A stretch of DNA of 64,000 nt from Deroplatys truncata (Eukaryota; Arthropoda; Insecta; Mantodea; Mantidae): the NCBI GenBank assembly GCA_030765065.1, contig CM060985.1:9300001-9364000 (forward strand), written 5' to 3'. Both the position numbers and the translations under genes were made by a program. The notes under the pieces were generated by a model. The model saw only the letters and a program-made list of their open reading frames with translations. It made no database searches and had not been told where the DNA came from. This document shows positions 56,402-64,000 of the stretch, one piece after another. The first letter of the stretch is position 1; each line of letters opens with the position of its first letter.

Positions 56402-56409
56402 AATATCTT

Positions 56410-57595
56410 ATATATTTAATAATATTGGAGCTTGATCTGTATTCATTTTTATAAGCATCAAATTATATACTGAGTGGAAGAGAAGTTATTACATTAATTT
56501 AAGCCAGTTGCAGATCTCATTATTTGGAACACATGCTGTAACTTCCATGTTTTTATGACCATTTCCTGCGGAGATATTTTAGGTTTTTCGAAACATAAAT
56601 TAGACATACTGGCAACGTTGCAGGGATTGCTGACCCATGGTAACGGGGGTGTCACTATCACTTTCAAAATCAATTGGAGGACACCACGTATAAAGGTTTC
56701 ACTTTCGCTTCCAGAATGACGTGAGTCTCATGAGCCTAAACAAAGAAACAAACAAATGTTTCGTGCCTGCTACCTCCTAATAATTGCATCTGAATCTTCC
56801 ATGACGTATTTTGTATTATAAACTCACAATCTAATGGTATTTTTATCAGCTCGTTCAACATTGAACTTAAATATTTTTGCAATTGATACTGTGTACCAAA
56901 CCATCTTTCTGACATGTAAACACAAAACAACTACATCGTTAGGCGCTTATAAAGTATACTAAATGGTATTTTTATCATAGGCAGCAAAACAATGAACAAT
57001 AAACCAATTATTCGCCGCTTCACAGGTATTGTTCAAAATATCCTCCGTTTGCGCATCTGCAAAGCTCACACCTTCTTAACTAACTGCGTCGTACTTTAGC
57101 AAAGACACCCTCATTGTTGCATATTTCCTCGCTGAAGGCATTCCTTCCATTTTACACTGTTCTAGTGCAGTCCAATAGTTTACCAGTTGGCTTGTTATTT
57201 TGCCAAAACATGACATCTCTCTTCGTCGTGTTTGGACTAAGGGATGTGCAGAAAACAAAACCGATGGTCATCCTTTAGGTAAAACAGAGGAGGAGTAGGA
57301 TACACTATGTTCTGTTTACATCCGTAAGCCGGTTCAGATCGCGGAACCTACCTAGACCTTTTTGCAATGTTGCCGATTTCTACTGCTACATTACGTCTAC
57401 AGAAAGGTGTTCGGAATATCCTTTTAAGTGATTAATTATTTTAAAACCCTGTGTGATGTCATATAGTTAATACCAGAACTAGGTTAGTCTACTCATCTTA
57501 TAAGCAACAAACTATTTATTATTTTCATACATTGTTGTTGAATAAAACATCTAATTTGGAACAAAAACAATTTGTTTTCCAAAACAGCTGATCAA
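56410..57595. other. AT-rich sequence, unassigned
   Basis: No recognised element. Minus-strand frame 57076-57258 contains YWTALEQCKMEGMPSARKY but no family is recognised. Confidence 0.3.
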
Positions 57596-57599
57596 AGAA

Positions 57600-57870
57600 C
57601 AAAATGCTATTATACGGTGCTTTTCCTTCACACTGTGGCCGTCGCAGCTCGAACTCCGGCGAAACAGTTATAATATTTGCGAAACTGTCTCACGTTCTCA
57701 CAATTGCAATGATACTAAGTACCTACATACCTTATCATCAGAGATTTTGGAAATGTTGCCCTCTATCCACACATTTCTGGGATCTTCTCAGCAAATTTTC
57801 ATTTACACTCGAGAGTTCAACATCTAAAATTGAGTGAATTTCTCGCCTGGTGTTTTCTTTTAGTTCTTAC
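57600..57870 (-). pseudogene. Transposase C-terminal/3' end, inverted copy
   Basis: The minus strand encodes LSSVNENLLRRSQKCVD (C-terminal block of an insect DDE transposase) and continues into the 3' end seen in the copies at 58370-58620 and 60755-61010. It lies head-to-head with the next feature. Confidence 0.65.
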
Positions 57871-57944
57871 AATGTATGAGGGTTTGTTGCATACGTTTTA
57901 TTTACCACGTGATCAACAGAGTTGGGCAATTTTTTTTTAATTGG

Positions 57945-58620
57945 AGTTTTGCGAAATTATAGAGTAAATGACCCAAGCTTAATATTCTTCTCTTAATATT
58001 AATGTTTATTTATGTGGCTATGTTTCGTCGCCTAATAACAGATATTGGAGTACATAGAAACCCGATTTTACGCACAAGTATCCCTTGCATGACGCGAAAA
58101 CAGTACATGCACAAAGAATAGGATGCCGTATATTTTTTGAACAACTGACCGACGTTGAATGTCAATCTGGATTTTTCAACAAGACTGCTATCGGGGCATA
58201 CAGCTGAAGAGCTATTAAATTTAATTCAGGAAATGTTTGCAGATAGGTTAATTCGTAAAAAATAATGGCCTTCACGACGCCCTGATTTAACTGTAAGTGG
58301 TTTTTATCTATGGGGAAGGTGTGTGCAACAAACCCCATACTTTGTAATAATAGAAAACATCGGGTGAGAAATTCACTCAATTTCGGTTGTTGAACTCTCG
58401 AATGTGAATGAAGATTTCCTGAGAAGATGCCAGAAATGTGTGGATAGAAGACATCTCCTAATAACGCATGTGTTTATTGCCACTGTAATTGTAACTTGAG
58501 AACGTGAGGCGGTTGGGGAATATTGTAACTGTTTCGGCAGGAGGACGAGCTGCGGCAGCTGGCGAGCGAGTAGTCATACGGTTGCCACAGTGTGAAGGAA
58601 AAGCACTGTGATTTGTAATA
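57945..58620 (+). pseudogene. DDE transposase pseudogene, 3' half
   Basis: Plus-strand broken frames read LIFFS (degenerate DEAWF block), then IFQQDC with TAEELLNLIQEMFADRLI, WPSRRPDLTVSGFYLWG, and VNEDFLRRCQKCVDRR. This is the order of an insect Tc1/mariner-superfamily transposase (FQQDGA.AHTA … WP.RSPDLT…FFLWG … RR…C). At least two frameshifts and one stop. Confidence 0.75.
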
Positions 58621-58861
58621 CTTCTATGAAGTATACATTGGAAGGAATGTAATTACTTCCCTTCCACTTGGTACACACACACACTACAAGGATTAGGCAT
58701 TTCGCCTGTTCTGTCCTCGCATTCTTCACTTTACTCCCATATTTTTCTGGGGCGTCTAATGTCTCTTTTTCCTAAAGGTTTGAGATTTTTAATTAAGAGA
58801 GGTATCCATTCCTCACTCATTCACTTCTTTCCAATTATGCTTATTTTCTTCAATGCTATTA

Positions 58862-59857
58862 TACGAGGGCGGATCGAAAACTAACGCACAATATTTTTTC
58901 TGTTTTACAAAAGAGTTTAATAGTTAAAACAAAAATCACAAGTGAACTTACACCTTTACCTACTTTTCGACATAGTCATTCATGTTGTGGCGTTTGTCAC
59001 GAAGGGCACGACGAAACTTCACCAAAGTTTTCATGTAGGCTGCAGCATTCACAGTGGTCCCGTGTTCAGCAAAGTCCACCAATACAACACCATGCATATC
59101 CCCAAACACCATCACAAGCACTTTCATAGCACATTGAGTCAGGCTGGGGAACCAGCATGTTTCCACTCCATACTTGCCTGCTTGGTTTCGGGCGTGTAGT
59201 GGTATGCCCACGACTCATCACCAGTGACGATTCCCTTCTGCCATGTACGGCATTAGGTGATCCAAGCTCGTCATAATTCGCTGGCCCTTGTGGTTGTCTG
59301 TCAGGTTCTTAGGCACCCAGCGAGCACTAACTTTACGAAATTTCAACGTGTCATGAACAATATCGTACACTGCACCATAGGAAATGTTGAACTGTTGCGA
59401 TAAGGTTCACAGTTGTAGACGCCGGTCGTTCAAAATTGCCGTCTCAATGCCTCTGACATTCTGCGGGGTTGCAGCTGTTACCGGCTCCCGGAGCGTGGCG
59501 AATCACTAAGGTTCACACGGCCCTCTATGAAGAATGCACACCACCTGGAGACATTGCTACCGTCCATACAATTATCGCCATACACGCCACACATGTCCCT
59601 GTGTATATAATTCGGTTTATACCCTTTGGCCCACAAATATAGAACCACACCTCTCTGCTCTTCACAGGTGAACGACAGTAACATGCGCGCCATCTTTGTT
59701 GCGTAGTTCACGCTTCTCTCGCTAGAGCTGCACATGAAACAAAAAATACCCTTTGTAGTGAAAACTTCAAACTATATCTGGTTAAATTGCAACATTCCAG
59801 CTGCAATACCAAGGCAGAAAAAAAAATATTTGTGTTACTTTTCGATCCGCCCTCGTA
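58862..59857 (-). mobile_element. Deleted mariner element (996 bp)
   Basis: Inverted ends TACGAGGGCGGATCGAAAA, TA on both sides. The minus-strand transposase starts at 59693 (MARMLLSFTCEEQRGVVLYL). It shows an HTH block ending FIEGRVNLSDSPRSGSR, then NVRGIETAIL, VSARWVPKNLT and the second catalytic Asp in GVVLVDFAEHGTTVNAAAY. It stops after RALRDKRHNM. The first Asp block is damaged by stops near 59220, and the third Asp with the C-terminus is deleted, so the copy is inactive. Confidence 0.9.
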
Positions 59858-59859
59858 TA

Positions 59860-60318
59860 ATTTATAATGTACTCCGTTCTCCCCTAATTGTTTCATTTCT
59901 TCCAGTCTGGTGCACACTCTAATTCTGAATAAAAATGTTATTTTTGTTGTTGAATTTTACTTTTGTCCTTTTCCTTTATTACCCACGATTCGCTGCCATG
60001 GTCTTATAAAACTGCACTTTTGTTTCCATCCTTGTTTTATTGTGAGAGTTTTTGTTAGGTTGCACCGACTAATTGTTGAAATTTATTTACGTTATTTTCT
60101 ATATCTCTATCGGCATCAAACTTACGTTATAACCCAAGTAATTAAAATGTACTATTTGTTCTATGTTATTTCCAACACATTGTTCTCACTGAGTGTTTTC
60201 CTTGGTGAGCATTACCTTGTCCTTTCTTATGAAAGTAAGGTATACTTAAGGCTCATTTGGTACAATTTATAAACAGAGCACTGTAGAGTTTCCTTCTTAT
60301 TTTATAGTATTAGAGTAC
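59860..60318. other. AT-rich spacer, unassigned
   Basis: The open frame 59910-60272 is hydrophobic and AT-driven, with no recognisable family. Confidence 0.3.
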
Positions 60319-60333
60319 TATCTACGTACAACA

Positions 60334-60590
60334 CTAGTTTCCGAGGTTGCACTTCAAACCCGGCGGAGAGCGATAGATTTTTTTTTCGGGCGTAAAAATC
60401 CTTAGCATGGCTTCCTTCGGAAGGGAAGCAAAGCCGGTGGTCCCGTGTCGTAGACTTACGGCACGTAAAAGAACCTCAAGCCTCATAAAGAGGCCTCTGA
60501 GCAAAATTACTGGTCTTTCACGTCCAATATAGAATGGGACTCTAAAGAACCACAGTAGTTAAAGAGCGTCCATAAATAAAAACTCAATCC
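60334..60590 (+). repeat. SINE family 2
   Basis: Flanked by a 14-bp duplication ATCTACGTAYAACA (60320-60333 and 60591-60604, one mismatch). It has the partial head GAGGTTGCACTTCAAACCC and the AATAAAAACTCAATCC tail. Confidence 0.88.
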
Positions 60591-60679
60591 ATCTACGTAT
60601 AACATTGCGTTTAAACATGAATTCTTATTCAATTGTATTCCTGGATGCACTTCTTTCTTCTATGTTTTTATAAGAGAGA

Positions 60680-60680
<1 letters not shown>

Positions 60681-60755
<75 letters not shown>
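60681..60755. repeat. (AC)n microsatellite
   Basis: Uninterrupted AC tract of about 75 bp. Val-Cys and Thr-His open frames across it are artefacts. Confidence 0.97.
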
Positions 60756-60757
<2 letters not shown>

Positions 60758-61420
60758 GCCTTTCCTTCATACTGTAGCAACGGCACGGTTGTTCGCGCGC
60801 GGCTGCCGCAGCTCAGACTTTCGCCAAAACAGTTGTAATATCCCCGCAACCGCCTCACATTCTCATATTTACAATTTTAATGATAACAAGTACATATATT
60901 TCCTAAGAGGTACTGGAAATATTGTCCTTCTCTAACCACAAATTTATGGCATCTTCTCAGGAAATTTTCATTTACACCCGAGAGCTCAATATCTGAAATT
61001 GAGTGAATTTCTCGCCTGAGTTTTTTTTTGGGCGGCGGGGGGGGGCCTTTCAATATATGGGGGATCACGAGAGCCACATTTTTTCTAATTACCCATCTTC
61101 TTAAATTTAAGGGCTATCAGCTGTATGCGCGGTAGCAAAGTCTTGTTGGAAAAATGCAGTGACACTTGTCAGTCACCGTTCAAAACAAGATGTAAGTCAT
61201 TCTTATGCCTCTCTGCATTTGTTGTTTGTTCAAAAATTACAGGTCCTATTATTCTGTATGCATTTGCTGCACACCAACTTTCGCGCCATGATCTAATATC
61301 TGTTATTTTGCGACAAAGCATAGCCATATAAATAGAACCATGCTTCATCAGAGAAGAATATTAAGCGTGGATCAATTACTCTATCACTGGCATTTTGCAA
61401 AATCCAATTACAGAAATTTA
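60756..61420 (-). pseudogene. DDE transposase pseudogene (same family as 57945)
   Basis: The minus strand reads PRLIFFSDEAWFYLYGYAL with SQNNRY (first catalytic Asp), then FFQQDFATAHTA (second), and further on GVNENFLRRCHKFVVREG. The WPPRSPDLT block between them is deleted. The 3' part is homologous to 57600-57870 and 58370-58620. Confidence 0.75.
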
Positions 61421-61720
61421 CCTACTCTGATGATCACGTGTATATGCAACAAATGAGGATAACCTATGTATATACTTTTATAACGTTAGTTTGTTTTTAG
61501 TTTTAAGAATCACCTCTTTATGAGTACTGCTCAACTCTGTAACCATAATGTGACAATACTTAAATGCAATTCTATTCGTAAAAGGTTTATAAGGTATGAA
61601 AACAACCTTACAGTTACAAACGTCCAGTACGATTATTTGCATTAATCGAACAAATAAAGACCGCATTCCTCACTGGTACCACTCTATGCGGGGAGTGGGA
61701 CTACGTTACGTCGATAAAAA
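61421..61720. other. Spacer, unassigned
   Basis: No recognised element. Confidence 0.3.
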
Positions 61721-61724
61721 AAAC

Positions 61725-62525
61725 CTGATGCATTGCATTCACATGACTTTCTGTACTCTCTATCGCTTATTAGTGGATATACAAATATACGTAAGTTTAT
61801 TATCTACCTAATTTTAATCGAAATAAACATTTCCAGAAATAGCTGCATTAGACACATCGTTACATATACAAAGGGACTAGCGATAGTCAAATGTTTTAGA
61901 ATTGGGTGCTATACGCTGGTCTTTAATTCCACGCTGTTTCCATGGCCGCAAAACAAGTGAAAATCGACAGGACTATAAAATAATGGCTGAGTATTCAAAA
62001 CTTCAAACTATTAATAACTGATATCTCGGAAATGGCTGATGCCACAAAAGGTTATGTCTCTCAAAGAGATCTACATTTTTTTATAGTAAGCTTTCCTCTA
62101 TCGCTTAACGTATAACAGTTATACAAGATTATACAAAATTCTTTTCGAATGAAGAGAACTTCACAGGCTGTTCCCAGAAAATTCAATGTTTACATTTTAT
62201 TTGACATGCAAATATGTTTAATATATAGTATTTTAATCGTACTGGTTAGAGCCATTTTTTTAAAATGCTCTATGTAAAGTGTAGTTGGGTGGGGAGATTT
62301 TCTTTAAAATCTTGGTGTCGCATCTATGGAAGATATTGAACTTAAATGCCAGAGTTTTCGTTTTTTAGTCATTCTGTTCGCACACAGGTTCAGGGGTCTA
62401 AAGGTCTCGGACCTTCTTCTAAAAATGCTTCCTTTTTAATTCAAAGGGCCTCAAAACATATATTTCGGTGAAATCTCGACATCGAATACAACACCTATAC
62501 GTACTAGTAGAGAAAGTAAAAAACA
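61725..62525 (+). repeat. Repeat R copy
   Basis: Starts GATGCATTGCATTCACATGAC and follows R through TTACATATACAAAGGG, GTGCTATACGCTGG, AAAGAGATCTACATTTTTT, GAAGAGAACTTCACAGGC to the terminal AGTAGAGAAAGTAAAAAAC. Confidence 0.8.
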
Positions 62526-63055
62526 ATACAATTGGCAGGGAATTCAACTGTGATTGGTTCAAATTTAAAGCATTTCTAACTCATGCAGTTAGTTGTATCG
62601 AGTTGCAACTTGCTGAAATGATCCAAATTGAGAATATAGACATTATACTTTAATTCTGTATAGGTGTAACAGTTGGTCTGCACTCCCGTATTTAGAGACC
62701 CCATTCCGAGGTAAGCCAAATGGGCCAAGAAGCCAAGGTCTTGCACCTCCTGTAATGACAACTTGCTGGCGGTCGAATAAATATCCATCACTCCCCAAAA
62801 ACGTTCTGATGTACACCCAAGGTTACCTAAACTTACACATACATCTCGAAATTAGATTTTCGTTTGCGTTTTCATCAACAACATACAAATATTTCAACTG
62901 GAGTGCTAGAAAAATACATTTACTTTATTATACTCAATGCAGCTTTTTCAAGAAAATTTCCCCCATCCCAAACTAAGCTTTATATGCTTCGTTATTTATT
63001 TTCTCACAAACGAATATACATACACATTTTGATTAAAACTTCTTATGTTAATATT
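62526..63055. other. Spacer between two R copies
   Basis: About 62800-63050 carries pieces reminiscent of the reverse of R (CTTTATATGCTTCG, AATTTCCCCCATCCC) but is too diverged to assign. Confidence 0.3.
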
Positions 63056-63059
63056 TACA

Positions 63060-63660
63060 TAAAAAAATTTGATGTGTTGCATTCACATGACTTTCTAAAG
63101 AATATCTTGGAAATGGTTAATGCCACAAAAATATTTATTATGTTTCAACGAGATCTACATTTTTATGTAGTTAAGATTTTGTCTGTTTCTTACGGTTTAC
63201 CAGTTATACAAAAGTCATTCTGAATGAAGGGGACTTCACAGACTATTCCCAGAAAATTCAAGATATAAATTTTATTTGTCATAACAATAGCTTAAACATA
63301 TGGTATTTTAATCAAAACGTTAGCCATTTTTGAGAGAACCAAAAATAACGAAACTGTTTTCAAGTAAGGGATAGTTTGCGGTGGGGGGGGTTCTTGAAAA
63401 TCTTCGTGTCGCATCCTTGGAGGACTCTGAGCCTAAATAGCACGTCTAGTATTCAACTAAATTTTCGTTTTTGAGTTAATGCTGTTCAGACATACGGATA
63501 CACACATACGCACGGACCTTTTTATAAAAAAGCATTTTTTTAGTTTCAAGGGACTTCAAAATGTGCATTTCAGTGAAATCTCAGTATCTAATTTTTAGTG
63601 GACTGCAATACTTCCACTACTTATTGTAAGCAAGCAGTACAGAAGGTAAAAACAGATGTA
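63060..63660 (+). repeat. Repeat R, 3' two thirds
   Basis: GATGTGTTGCATTCACATG is joined directly to the middle part (GGAAATGGTTAATGCC, GAGATCTACATTTTT, GAAGGGGACTTCACAGAC) and runs to the TGCAATACTTCCACTACTTA end. An internal deletion relative to 61725-62525. Confidence 0.8.
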
Positions 63661-64000
63661 TTATAATAAATACGTATTCGTGTTCATCCATCCAAACAAT
63701 GAATCATTTTTGGGTAGCATCGTGATTATTGCGAAGTGAACAGGAAAATTACCTGTTACATGAATACGTTGTAAAATACTGAAGAGGTAAACTATTACTG
63801 GTCCAAGAGAGAGAGAGAGAGGTTAAATCAAGGTCTGTATATTCCAGTGCCAGTTGTATACTTCATCTGCTCGTTCTGTAGATCGTTTACTGAAAGCTTT
63901 GGAATGCCTGGAAGAAACAGCTCTAAATTTAACTGTACAAATGTTTTGGATAGCAGCCACGCGATATCATATAACTTCCACGCTATTATTATTTGGTGAG
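63661..64000. other. Terminal spacer with short (GA)n
   Basis: A GA dinucleotide run at about 63808-63821. Nothing else recognised. Confidence 0.35.

Noticed and set aside
60625-60935. Val-Cys and Thr-His repeat open frames
   Set aside because: They translate an (AC)n microsatellite.
1-64000. CRISPR array, operon or prophage-type system
   Set aside because: Spliced exons, SINEs, LINEs and TA-flanked transposons show a eukaryotic genome; the regular repeats are microsatellites and a minisatellite without spacer structure.

Overview
This window is a piece of an animal nuclear genome, most likely from an insect with a large, repeat-rich genome. It is AT-rich, has very long introns, and carries abundant Tc1/mariner-type DNA transposons, tRNA-derived SINEs, LINE fragments and LTR elements. 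Nothing prokaryotic or plasmid-like was seen. The species cannot be named from the sequence; a polyneopteran-type insect is only a guess.

The one host gene I can support is on the minus strand: a PPPDE-family peptidase, the DeSI-1 (desumoylating isopeptidase 1) orthologue. Four coding exons with correct splice signals and matching phases lie at 40556-40673, 27510-27601, 1702-1811 and 1023-1145. They join into one continuous reading frame that holds the catalytic His and Cys. A likely 5' untranslated first exon ends at 54078. The 3' end of the gene lies beyond base 1. The gene therefore spans at least 53 kb here, with introns of about 13.4, 13.0, 25.7 and 0.56 kb, and nearly everything else in the window is intronic repeat.

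Layout. Bases 1-9 kb: last exons in the window, two related SINEs, a duplicated block around a TTA microsatellite, an inverted repeat and a LINE remnant. 9-19 kb: an LTR plus leader, a decayed DDE transposase, a SINE, a hAT-like pseudogene and a deleted transposon. 19-34 kb: an unclassified high-copy repeat (here 'R'), a second dispersed repeat ('Q'), LINE pieces, a solo LTR, a deleted mariner, a LINE inserted in Q with target duplication, and a foldback MITE. 33.6-40.5 kb: a nested stack in which an R copy holds a long SINE and a second SINE, and that second SINE is split by a young 4.57-kb LTR retroelement with gag-like coding only. 40-50.5 kb: coding exon 1, more R, a SINE, a solo LTR with a strong heat-shock-element array, and a complete but dead Tc1-like element. 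54-64 kb: the putative first exon, a minisatellite, a SINE palindrome, rearranged DDE transposon pieces, a deleted mariner, a SINE and two R copies.

The most unusual signal is regulatory. All four LTR loci contain properly spaced heat shock elements. The strongest array sits beside a TATA box in a solo LTR in the first intron of the deSUMOylase-like gene, in the same orientation as the gene and about 2.7 kb upstream of its first coding exon. This suggests, but does not show, a heat-inducible alternative promoter.
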